In this document: positions 1-7,012 of the stretch, piece after piece
Layout of the letters: the number at the start of each line of letters is the position of its first letter
Position numbering within the stretch: position 1 is the stretch's first letter
Origin: Syntrophales bacterium
GTDB taxonomy: Bacteria; Desulfobacterota; Syntrophia; Syntrophales; UBA5619
Assembly: GCA_028712015.1 (NCBI GenBank)
Contig: JAQTRB010000035.1
Span: 1 to 8,500 of the forward strand
Direction of reading: 5' to 3'
Length of the DNA: 8,500 nucleotides
The notes under the pieces: model-generated
Database searches by the model: none
Seen by the model: only the letters and a program-made list of their open reading frames with translations
What the model was told of the DNA's origin: nothing
Made by a program: the position numbers and the translations under genes

Positions 1-215
1 CTCCACGCGGGAAAGCAGATCCTGAACCGTCGCCGCCCGGATGGCCCCGATTTCGATCGCGACGCCGACCTCGCCTTACTTGACGCGGAGCGTCACGTCG
101 TTCGTCTTGGACACCTCGGTGCCGCGACCCTGGATGCCGGTAGCCGCGTGGGTGGCGCTGGGATCGCTGAAATAAAGGCGCAGCGCCCGCGGGTAGTCAT
201 ACACGTTGAGATATC
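1..215 (-). pseudogene. Gene remnant with in-frame stop, unidentified, runs off the window edge
   Basis: On the minus strand one frame looks coding by its G/C-rich third positions. It is open from just after a TGA near 215 down to a TAA at 76-78. It encodes about 42 residues from a possible GTG at 204, beginning VYDYPRALRLYFSDP and ending TNDVTLRVK. After the TAA the same frame stays open to base 1 with the same codon character (25 residues, beginning GEVGVAIEIGAI). There is no Shine-Dalgarno sequence before the GTG and no ATG. I read this as a 5'-truncated gene interrupted by a stop. It could instead be the end of one short reading frame followed by chance openness. I do not recognise the family. 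The plus strand is also open from 1 to 231, but this is the usual mirror frame of GC-rich coding DNA. Confidence 0.35.
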
Positions 216-242
216 ATCAGGGAAATAGGGGATTGAGGAAAT

Positions 243-265
243 GGGGCGGGGGAGGCCCCCGCCCC
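243..265 (-). terminator. GC-rich hairpin after the thiolase gene, probable terminator
   Basis: A perfect 10-bp stem, GGGGCGGGGG at 243-252 and CCCCCGCCCC at 256-265, closes a 3-nt loop. It starts 8 bases beyond the thiolase stop codon (274-276). On the minus strand the stem is followed by ATTTCCTC, which is only mildly T-rich, so this is not a textbook intrinsic terminator. It could also act as a 3' mRNA-stabilising hairpin. Its position at the end of the gene block supports a transcript-end role. Confidence 0.6.
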
Positions 266-273
266 GGGGACGA

Positions 274-1524
274 TCATATGCTTTCAAGGACGGTGGCCAG
301 CGAAACGCCGCCGCCGCCGCAGAGAGTGGCCATACCCAGGGTCTTGCCGCGCTTTTTCATCGCGTGAAGCAGGGTCACCATGATCCGGCAGCCGGTGGAG
401 CCGACGGGGTGGCCAAGGCCGACCCCCGAACCGTTCACGTTGACGATCTCGCGGTTGAGTCCGAGCTCCCGCTCGCAGCCCAGGTACTGGGCGGCGAACG
501 CCTCGTTCAGCTCGATCAGTTCGAAATCGGAGAGCTTCAGACCGGAACGATCGAGAAGGTTCCGGACCGCCGGGACGGGGCTCAGCCCCATGACGGAAGG
601 GTGGCAGCCGCCGCGGCCGACCGACCGGATCCTCGCGAGCGGCCGGATTTGCAGTTCCCTGGCCTTTTCGGCGGACATGATCAACATTGCGCTCGCCCCG
701 TCGTTCACGCCGGAGGAGTTTCCCGCGGTGACCTTGCCGATCTTCGGAACGAACGCGGGCGGCAGCGCGGCCAGCGCTTCCATCGTCAGGCCCGGACGGA
801 AATGCTCATCCTTCGCGAAAAACACGGGAGGCTTGCCCTTCCTCTGGGGAATTTCGACGGAAACGATTTCCTCGGCAAAGTCACCCTCCCGGGTGGCCCG
901 TTCGGCGTTGTTGTGGCTGCGGAGCGCCACCTCGTCGATCTCCTCGCGTGTCAAACCGTGCATCTGGGCGATCAGCTCCGCCGTGACTCCCATGATATAG
1001 GGCTTGCCGCGGAAGAGCTCGACGACGCCGCCCTCCTTCACCGGGCCCTTCTCCAGCCCGGGGAGAAGATGCGACCCCGCATGGAGACCGTGGACGATCT
1101 CGTCCACAAAAACCTGGTCCTGAAAGCGGCATCCCCAGCGGGCGTTCGGGACGGAATAGGGGATGCCCGACATATGTTCCATCCCACCGGCGAGGATGAT
1201 GTCGGCCATTCCGGCCTGGATCATCGCCATCCCCGAGACGACCGCCTCCATCCCGGAGATGCAGACCCGGTTCAAGGTCACGGCCGTGACGGTCTCGGGG
1301 ACGCCCGCCATCAGCGCGGCGATCCGGGTGACGTTGAGCGCGTCCGTCGGTTCCATGCAGCATCCGAAGCGGACGTCGTCGATCAGCGCGGGGTCGATCC
1401 CCGCCCGTTTCACCGCCTCCTTCATGACGACGGACCCGAGGGCGGCACAGTTGAGATCCCTGAGCGATCCGCCAAAGGCGCCGACGGCGGTCCGGCAGGC
1501 CGATACAATTACGCAATCCTTCAT
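274..1524 (-). CDS. Thiolase family protein (acetyl-CoA acetyltransferase-like)
   Basis: This cytosolic enzyme of 416 residues belongs to the thiolase superfamily. These enzymes reversibly join or split acyl-CoAs: two acetyl-CoA to acetoacetyl-CoA, or cleavage of 3-ketoacyl-CoA. The acyl-accepting cysteine is C88 in NRVCISGMEAV, followed by GGMEHMSG (113-120), GNSSGVNDGA (268-277), NEAFA (340-344), the GHP histidine H372 and the second catalytic cysteine C402 in LCGGGG. All the catalytic residues are therefore present. The motifs around them differ from the common biosynthetic form: CISG replaces CGSG, and LCGGGG replaces CIGGGQG. The protein is also slightly longer than the usual 390-400 residues, so the substrate may not be acetoacetyl-CoA. 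AGGAGG at 1532-1537, 7 nt before the ATG, fixes the start. It is the last gene of the cassette, 74 nt after the aminotransferase, and is followed by a hairpin. The exact substrate is not deducible. Confidence 0.93.
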   Translation of the reverse strand: MKDCVIVSACRTAVGAFGGSLRDLNCAALGSVVMKEAVKRAGIDPALIDDVRFGCCMEPTDALNVTRIAALMAGVPETVTAVTLNRVCISGMEAVVSGMAMIQAGMADIILAGGMEHMSGIPYSVPNARWGCRFQDQVFVDEIVHGLHAGSHLLPGLEKGPVKEGGVVELFRGKPYIMGVTAELIAQMHGLTREEIDEVALRSHNNAERATREGDFAEEIVSVEIPQRKGKPPVFFAKDEHFRPGLTMEALAALPPAFVPKIGKVTAGNSSGVNDGASAMLIMSAEKARELQIRPLARIRSVGRGGCHPSVMGLSPVPAVRNLLDRSGLKLSDFELIELNEAFAAQYLGCERELGLNREIVNVNGSGVGLGHPVGSTGCRIMVTLLHAMKKRGKTLGMATLCGGGGVSLATVLESI

Positions 1525-1598
1525 GATGTTCCCTCCTGATATCGAATGTAAGGTTCAAGAAAAGAAAGTGAGCGGCGCACGGTCATATTTCCGTTCTT

Positions 1599-2741
1599 CT
1601 ATAAAGTTATGGATGAACGTTTCTCTCTGTAGGTTTTGCCGATCCGTTCGATCCCCTGTTCGATCTCCTCCGGACTGACCGAGGGGAAGGTGAGCCGGAA
1701 GAACGCCCCCTGGTGCTTTTCCCGGAGGCTCGTCTTCCATCCCGGGCAAAAGACATTGGCCGTGGCAATGTTGACGGCGTTGGCCTTCGCCGCCTTTACA
1801 AAATCCTCTTCATCGCCGATTCCCGGCAGCCAAAGGCCCGCGAAAAAGCCCCCGGTCACCCGGGGAACCTCGATATCGCCGAGGTATTTCAAGAGGGATT
1901 CGTTGAGCGCATCCATCCTCGGTCGATAAAGTCCCACCAGATCAGCAAGGTATTGATCGTATTCCCCGGAGGCGATGACGTTGTGGATCATCGCCTGGGT
2001 CGGGTAGTTGGGGTTGAGCCGGGTGTTGGCGATGACCGGCGCGAGCCGGTCCACCAACGTCTCGGGGAAAATCCCGAATCCGCACTTGGTCCCCGGCGAG
2101 AGGGTCTTGGTGAACGAACCGATGAGACAGGTGGTGGGGTTTGCATCGAGATCCGGGAGCCGGTTCTTCAGCCCATCGTAGCGCAATTCGTAATAGGCGA
2201 TATCGCAGACATAGAGAGTATTGTAACGGGCGCAAATCCTTGCCGCGTCCTCTATGTTCTGCGGGGTCGAATCGAGACCCGTCGGGTTCTGGTGATAGAT
2301 GACCCGGTAGAAAAGCTTGACGTTCCCGGCGGAGAGCGTCTTTTCCATCGCGTCCAAATCGACCCCTTCCTTTGAAAGCGGAATTCCCGCCACTTCGTGC
2401 TCATAGCGGATGGCATCCGCCAGGGCGCGGTCATAGGTCAAGGCTTCCATGGCGATCCGGCTGCCCTTTGGAGAGGCCTTCAGGATCATCGAGAGGGCCT
2501 CCAGCCCTCCGTTGAAGCAGATCACGCGCCTGTTCGGATCGCCGCCGATGCCGTAGCGATCGGCCAGCGTCTTTTTTAGAGGGATAAATCCATTGAAGTC
2601 GCTCAGCCCGGGAATCTGATATTGCAGCAATTTTGCGCCATATTCGCGCAAGGCTTGGACATAGCCTTTTTCCACGATGGCTGCCACGGCTTCCAAAGCC
2701 TCTTCCGCCGGCACGCCCCGAAGGAAACCGATCTCTTTCAT
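1599..2741 (-). CDS. PLP-dependent class I/II aminotransferase (2-aminoadipate/MocR-like subgroup)
   Basis: This fold-type I PLP enzyme has 380 residues from the ATG at 2741. It transfers an amino group between an amino acid and a 2-oxo acid in the cytosol. Visible landmarks are NGGLEAL (77-83, phosphate-binding turn), HQNPTG (150-155), the pyridine-nitrogen aspartate D170 followed by the YYE segment, the Schiff-base lysine K212 in SFTKTLSPG, and the substrate carboxylate arginine R349 in FFRLTF. SFTKTLSPG and HQNPTG resemble the LysN/2-aminoadipate transaminases and the catalytic domain of MocR regulators. There is no N-terminal GntR DNA-binding domain, so this is an enzyme and not a regulator. 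The frame could extend to a TTG at 2792, but AAGGAG at 2749-2754 fits the ATG at 2741. It sits between the flavoprotein and the thiolase genes, which may point to amino-acid catabolism feeding acyl-CoA chemistry. The substrate is unknown. Confidence 0.9.
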   Translation of the reverse strand: MKEIGFLRGVPAEEALEAVAAIVEKGYVQALREYGAKLLQYQIPGLSDFNGFIPLKKTLADRYGIGGDPNRRVICFNGGLEALSMILKASPKGSRIAMEALTYDRALADAIRYEHEVAGIPLSKEGVDLDAMEKTLSAGNVKLFYRVIYHQNPTGLDSTPQNIEDAARICARYNTLYVCDIAYYELRYDGLKNRLPDLDANPTTCLIGSFTKTLSPGTKCGFGIFPETLVDRLAPVIANTRLNPNYPTQAMIHNVIASGEYDQYLADLVGLYRPRMDALNESLLKYLGDIEVPRVTGGFFAGLWLPGIGDEEDFVKAAKANAVNIATANVFCPGWKTSLREKHQGAFFRLTFPSVSPEEIEQGIERIGKTYREKRSSITL

Positions 2742-2748
2742 GGGTTCT

Positions 2749-2754
2749 CTCCTT
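2749..2754 (-). promoter_or_regulatory. Ribosome binding site that sets the aminotransferase start
   Basis: AAGGAG on the minus strand lies 7 nt before the ATG at 2741. The upstream in-frame TTG at 2792 lies immediately after the flavoprotein stop (2795-2797) and has no such site, so the shorter protein is preferred. Confidence 0.75.
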
Positions 2755-2794
2755 GAGTGGGATGGGATATCGTCTGTGACCTTCAATTTCAAGA

Positions 2795-3295
2795 TCAGTC
2801 CGTTTCGTAGCAGGCCAATACTTCACCAAAATAAAGGGTATGATAATCCTTTTTCGGATACAGGGATGAATCATAGTCCTTGTCAAGATGGGCCGGGTCC
2901 ATGGCGGACTTGTAGATGATTTTACACTCGTAATGACGTCCCCGGGTTTTCATGATCGGCGAAACGACATGGCGGCCTTGGGTTGTTTCCAGATGACACA
3001 TCGTAAACTTGTCCACGTTCCGGCCGGATTTCGAACCGCAATAAGCGGTCTCCTTGTGCATGTCCCCCGCCGGGACGGTAACCGTAAAATCCTTGGCCGC
3101 CTCGATGATCCCGAAGGTGTGTCGGCTTAAACGAACGGCCACCATCATGATCGGTTTGCTCCAGACCACGCCGAAGGTGGCCCAACCGATGGTCATGGTG
3201 TTCAGCGCATTTCCCGATTGAACGGTCAGGAAAGCTCCCTCGCCGATCTTCTTCATGCTGTCCTCGGAAACGCTCATGTAGTCTACATCTTTCAT
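2795..3295 (-). CDS. Flavin reductase-like FMN-binding protein
   Basis: This 166-residue protein matches the flavin-reductase-like (split-barrel, flavoredoxin-type) family. Members bind FMN and reduce flavin or pass electrons in the cytosol. Family-type segments are NTMTIGWATFGVVWSKPI (32-49), SRHTF (57-61), DFTVTVP (69-75), CGSKSGRNVDKF (86-97) and YHTLYFGEV (151-159). It appears full length as a single domain, with no added rubredoxin or NAD-binding domain and no signal peptide. The start at 3295 has AGGAG (3302-3306) 6 nt upstream; an internal ATG at residue 7 lacks comparable support. It is the first gene of the metabolic block, only 25 nt after the hsdR stop and 53 nt before the aminotransferase start, so it may be transcribed by readthrough from the restriction operon. 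The electron donor and acceptor cannot be told from the sequence. Confidence 0.9.
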   Translation of the reverse strand: MKDVDYMSVSEDSMKKIGEGAFLTVQSGNALNTMTIGWATFGVVWSKPIMMVAVRLSRHTFGIIEAAKDFTVTVPAGDMHKETAYCGSKSGRNVDKFTMCHLETTQGRHVVSPIMKTRGRHYECKIIYKSAMDPAHLDKDYDSSLYPKKDYHTLYFGEVLACYETD

Positions 3296-3320
3296 GTCAA
3301 GCTCCTTTCATATTTACCCG

Positions 3321-5705
3321 TTACGCGACGGCCCGTCGCTGATATAGAAATTTCTGGAATCCCGTGAAAACCCGCCCGATCTCCTCCGGTCTTCCAAGGT
3401 CGGCCACGGCATCGGCCATCGAATCATTATATTTCAGATACAATAGCGGGGCAAGTTTGCTTTGGTCAAGCTCTTCCACGCCGACGCTGACATAGTGGGA
3501 CAGCACAAAATCGAGAAAACCCTGCTGCTTCCCGTTGAAGTGTGTGCTGATAATCACCTTGGCCTTGACAGCCCGCTCTTCACGGGTTAGCGGAGGCAGG
3601 GCATAGGCGATGTGAGCCAACACGTCGAACAGGTCGCTTTTCTCCGCGTCGATAATCTTCTGCATTTCGAGCAGTTGATCCCTGCCGAAGCCCTTCTCGG
3701 CAAGTCCCTCCAGTAACTTCTTCCGAGTGTCCGGCTCGCTCCACAAGACGCGAAGGTCCTCCTCGTCCTTGAAGAACTCCGGCAGTTTGCCGAAGAGCAT
3801 CTCCATGAACTGCTGGGCCGACATGGGTGTGCCGTCGGGATGCCAGAAGGTCGTGCACATCATGTGCTGAATGGTACGTTCTTTTCCGTCGGCCAGTTTC
3901 ACTTTCGCCTTCTTTATGCAAGCACACGGGCGCTTTCCGCATTTGGGGCATGGCTCTTTCGGGCATTCACAAGGCCGCTTGCCGCAAAACAGACAGGGCG
4001 GAAGGGGTTCCCTGATGCACCGGCAGGGGTAACAGCCGCATCTCTCGCACGGCTCCGCACCCAACGGCTCCCCATCCCATTCCGGATCGCTGAAATGATG
4101 ATGCGCCTTCACGAAGTCATGGATGGTGAAGTAGTCCTTGCCGTCATACAGCCTTGTCCCGCGCCCGATGATCTGCTTGAACTCGATGATGGAGTTGATC
4201 GGGCGCATGAGAACGATGTTCCGGATATTGCGGGCGTCCACGCCGGTGGCCAGTTTCTGCGATGTGGTCAGGATTGTCGGGATGGTCTTCTCGTTGTCCT
4301 GAAAGTCGCGCAAGTGTTGGTCGCCTATTTTGCCGTCGTTGGCCGTGACCCGTTGACAGTAGTTTGGGTCATTGCTGGTCTTGATCTGGTTGATGAGGTC
4401 GCGGACGGCCAACGCATGAATCTGCGTGGCACAAAATACCAGAGCCTTCTCTCTCTGATCGATCTGCGACATGAAGATTTCGACCCGCTTCTTCTCCCGC
4501 TCCTTGATCTCGATGATCTTGTTGAAATCTTCTTCCTCGTACCGCTTACCCACCTCGATCTCACCTTCGACCACCGTGTCATCGGGCGTATAGACATACT
4601 CGTCGAGCGTCGTGGAAATCTGCTTCACTTTGAACGGGGTCAGAAAACCGTCGTTGATGCCTTCCTTGAGCGAGTAGATGTAGACCGGCTCGCCGAAGTA
4701 GGCGTAGGTGTCCACGTTGTCCCTGCGCTTGGGTGTCGCGGTCATGCCCATCTGCACGGCGGGGGCGAAGTAGTCCAGAATGCCGCGCCAGTTGCTCTCG
4801 TCGTTTGCACCGCCTCGATGGCACTCGTCGATGACAATGAAGTCGAAGAAGTCAGGCGGGTATTCGCCGAAATAGGGCGACGGCTTGCCGTCCTTTGGCG
4901 GACCGCTCATAAAGGTCTGGAAGATGGTGAAGAAGATGCTGCCGTTTGTGGGCACTCTGCCTTTTTGCCGAATGGAATCCGGTTCGATTCGCACCATCGC
5001 ATCCTCCGGGAAGGCGGAGAAGGCGTTGTAGGCTTGATTGGCGAGAATGTTGCGGTCCGCGAGAAAGAGAATACGAGGGCGGCGGGACGGTTCACGGCTT
5101 AGGTTCCAGCGGCTGTGAAACAGTTTCCAGGCGATCTGGAAAGCGATAAATGTCTTGCCCGTACCGGTAGCGAGGGTGATCAGAATCCTGGGACGATTCT
5201 CGGCGATAACCTCCATCACCCGTTCGACGGCGATGTCCTGATAGTAGCGGCTGGGATGCGAACCGCCCTTGTCCTCGAGCGGCACGGCGGCGAAGCGATC
5301 GCGCCATTCGTTTTGCTCGGAAAAGGTCAGATTCCAGAGTGCGTCCGGAGCGGGGTAGCGCGCCAACTCGCCTTCCTTGCCGGTCTCCATGTCGATGCCG
5401 TAGATACCCTGTCCGTTGGTGGCATAGGCGAAGCGAACGGCCATCTTTTCCGCGTAGTCTTTGGATTGACCCACACCTTCGGTCAACGGCTTGTCCCACG
5501 CCTTGGCCTCGATCACGGCCAGTTTGTGGTTGCGATAGACGAGCACATAGTCGGCGATCAACGGCTTACCTCGCCGCCCGAGTCCCTCGATGCGGCCCGG
5601 AGTAATGTGATATTCGCGGAGGATCTTGCTGCTCTCGACAACGCCCCAGCCCGCCACTTTCAGTGCGGGATCGATATGTTCGGCTCTGGTCTCGGCTTCG
5701 TTCAT
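3321..5705 (-). CDS. hsdR: Type I restriction enzyme R subunit (EcoEI/EcoAI-like HsdR)
   Basis: This 794-residue motor and nuclease subunit of a type I restriction enzyme uses ATP to translocate DNA and cuts unmethylated DNA away from the recognition site. The N-terminal PD-(D/E)XK nuclease shows D52, then E66-x-K68 in AVIEAK. The helicase has Walker A ATGTGKT (179-185), a DECH box (293-296), TATP (322-325), ALVFCAT (421-427) and motif VI QIIGRGTR (511-518). The C-terminal domain (about 610-790) resembles that of EcoEI-type R proteins, and the length fits this class. Between helicase and C-terminal domain lies a run of three cysteine units (553-596), listed separately. The start has AGGA (5712-5715) overlapping the hsdS stop codon, 6 nt before the ATG, and the gap to hsdS is 8 nt, so translation is probably coupled. 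All catalytic motifs are intact, so the protein should be active. Confidence 0.96.
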   Translation of the reverse strand: MNEAETRAEHIDPALKVAGWGVVESSKILREYHITPGRIEGLGRRGKPLIADYVLVYRNHKLAVIEAKAWDKPLTEGVGQSKDYAEKMAVRFAYATNGQGIYGIDMETGKEGELARYPAPDALWNLTFSEQNEWRDRFAAVPLEDKGGSHPSRYYQDIAVERVMEVIAENRPRILITLATGTGKTFIAFQIAWKLFHSRWNLSREPSRRPRILFLADRNILANQAYNAFSAFPEDAMVRIEPDSIRQKGRVPTNGSIFFTIFQTFMSGPPKDGKPSPYFGEYPPDFFDFIVIDECHRGGANDESNWRGILDYFAPAVQMGMTATPKRRDNVDTYAYFGEPVYIYSLKEGINDGFLTPFKVKQISTTLDEYVYTPDDTVVEGEIEVGKRYEEEDFNKIIEIKEREKKRVEIFMSQIDQREKALVFCATQIHALAVRDLINQIKTSNDPNYCQRVTANDGKIGDQHLRDFQDNEKTIPTILTTSQKLATGVDARNIRNIVLMRPINSIIEFKQIIGRGTRLYDGKDYFTIHDFVKAHHHFSDPEWDGEPLGAEPCERCGCYPCRCIREPLPPCLFCGKRPCECPKEPCPKCGKRPCACIKKAKVKLADGKERTIQHMMCTTFWHPDGTPMSAQQFMEMLFGKLPEFFKDEEDLRVLWSEPDTRKKLLEGLAEKGFGRDQLLEMQKIIDAEKSDLFDVLAHIAYALPPLTREERAVKAKVIISTHFNGKQQGFLDFVLSHYVSVGVEELDQSKLAPLLYLKYNDSMADAVADLGRPEEIGRVFTGFQKFLYQRRAVA
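3918..4049 (-). repeat. Three cysteine-rich units within hsdR (zinc-ribbon-like insert)
   Basis: Residues 553-596 of HsdR hold three units with identical spacing, C-x2-C-x4-C-x-C. The cysteines are C553/C556/C561/C563, C571/C574/C579/C581 and C586/C589/C594/C596. C558 is an extra cysteine in the first unit, giving 13 in 44 residues. Units 2 and 3 both contain CGKRPC, which suggests duplication. The pattern implies metal binding, most simply zinc, but no metal can be proven from sequence. Confidence 0.8.
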
Positions 5706-5713
5706 CAGCAGTC

Positions 5714-7012
5714 CTATAAATCGCCAGTGAAGGCTTGGTGCAGCAACGACTTCTTCAACGCCTCCAGCGCTGTCAGCTTCTGCTGGTAGATGGATTCGAG
5801 GCGTTGGGTTTCTTCTCGGAAGACGTTCAACTTCTCAACGATCTCTATCTGCTTTGGAATCGGCGGCATTGGCATAGGAAGCCGCGAAAAGAAGCCGAGG
5901 CTCAAATTGGCTCTCGCATTATCAACCTCATTGTCATGCAGCACTTGCTTGAAAACAGGAGAGTTTAACAAGTAGGTTAGAAAGAAGTTATTGAGTAAAG
6001 TGGGTTGGCAACGAATGAGGCAAACCGCTTGGTTGATGTTTGCCAATTCATCCAGATTGAAGACAGCGGTTCGTCCTATGGATGCGCCTACGATGTTGGT
6101 CAACACATCACCCGGTTTAAGAATGGACTTCCGATCCTTCGCATTGAATTTCTCCTCCACGTATTTTGGATGATCCATCAGGATCTGATATTCGCCGACG
6201 TTTTCACTCGTAACGAACAAGATGCCCGGCTTATCGACATAAGCAATTCCTTGCCATTTTGGGGAAGAGCCTTTGGTGATTCTTTCGCACATCTCTCCAA
6301 GCTTCTTCTCCACCCATCCCTCGCCGCGCTGGGTAAATACAGATTGTAGGTGGCTTTCAAAGAGGGCACGGGCGTTTTGAAGGTTCTTTTCGGCGTTGGC
6401 TTTGGCGGTGGCGATGCCCTCAAACGCTTCGTCGAGGATGCCGACAATCCGCTGCTGCTCGGGGAGCGGGGGGAGTGGAATCGGGTAGCTTTCGATGAAC
6501 TCTTTTGAAACACGCTTGTGCCCAACCGCGCCAGACATCCGCGCCGCGCCTTCGACTCTGAAAGATTCGCGAGACAGGTAGTAGTAGAGCCATTCCTTAC
6601 TCAGCATTCCTTTTGGGCGAAACACGATATATTCGCTTGAGCCGAAGCCAATGCCATTGGCGAGTCCTTCGGCTATCCCAAGTTTTCCATTCTCGAAGCA
6701 AGGTGTTATTTTTGCGAGGAGGACATCACCGTCCGTAAAGTAGGTGTAACTGCCCATAACTGCGGAGAGTGGCTTCGTTTGAGTCGCCCGAACATACTTC
6801 TCGTCTATGCCCATATCCTCCATCGGCAGAAACGAGACCAATCCATCGGTAGAGACTCTATTGCGGGCTTCGCTTTTCGGTGGCTTTATCTGGCACGCTT
6901 CGCCCAGAGCCTTTGATGTCCATCCATTCTTCACAGGAGTCTCCTGATATTTGCCATCACTTTGGCACTTTCCGCGTCTGCACGTCGGCTCAACCTTTGC
7001 AATCCTACTCAT
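5714..7012 (-). CDS. hsdS: Type I restriction-modification specificity subunit HsdS
   Basis: This 432-residue DNA-recognition subunit sets the bipartite target for both methylation and cleavage. It has the usual two-TRD layout. The first target recognition domain spans about 30-178. A central conserved helix region (about 179-228) begins PLPPLPEQQRIVGILDEAF. The second TRD spans about 233-378, and the C-terminal conserved helix region (about 379-428) begins PMPPIPKQIEIVEKL and ends near LLHQAFTGDL. The two helix regions resemble each other, as expected for the spacer that sets the gap between half-sites. The frame is open further upstream to 7234, but that part overlaps the nuclease gene and reads as Arg/Ser-rich shadow sequence. 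The start at 7012 is chosen because GGAGG lies 6 nt before it and the ATG overlaps the nuclease stop. The target sequence cannot be predicted by eye. Confidence 0.94.
   Translation of the reverse strand: MSRIAKVEPTCRRGKCQSDGKYQETPVKNGWTSKALGEACQIKPPKSEARNRVSTDGLVSFLPMEDMGIDEKYVRATQTKPLSAVMGSYTYFTDGDVLLAKITPCFENGKLGIAEGLANGIGFGSSEYIVFRPKGMLSKEWLYYYLSRESFRVEGAARMSGAVGHKRVSKEFIESYPIPLPPLPEQQRIVGILDEAFEGIATAKANAEKNLQNARALFESHLQSVFTQRGEGWVEKKLGEMCERITKGSSPKWQGIAYVDKPGILFVTSENVGEYQILMDHPKYVEEKFNAKDRKSILKPGDVLTNIVGASIGRTAVFNLDELANINQAVCLIRCQPTLLNNFFLTYLLNSPVFKQVLHDNEVDNARANLSLGFFSRLPMPMPPIPKQIEIVEKLNVFREETQRLESIYQQKLTALEALKKSLLHQAFTGDL

Noticed and set aside
241..1539. Long plus-strand open frame of 432 codons opposite the thiolase
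   Set aside because: It is the mirror frame of a GC-rich gene. It starts inside the terminator hairpin, resembles no protein family, and the minus strand encodes a full thiolase with all catalytic motifs.
1525..1598. Separate promoter for the thiolase gene
   Set aside because: The minus strand has a TTGAAC-like box, but I found no well-spaced -10 partner, so no promoter is claimed.
3840..5102. Plus-strand open frame of 420 codons opposite hsdR
   Set aside because: It is antisense to the helicase motifs of HsdR and shows no recognisable domain; it is a by-product of codon bias on the other strand.
5714..7012. Phase-variable shuffling hsdS locus
   Set aside because: Only one hsdS copy is present, and I saw no long inverted repeats, second truncated hsdS or recombinase gene in the window.
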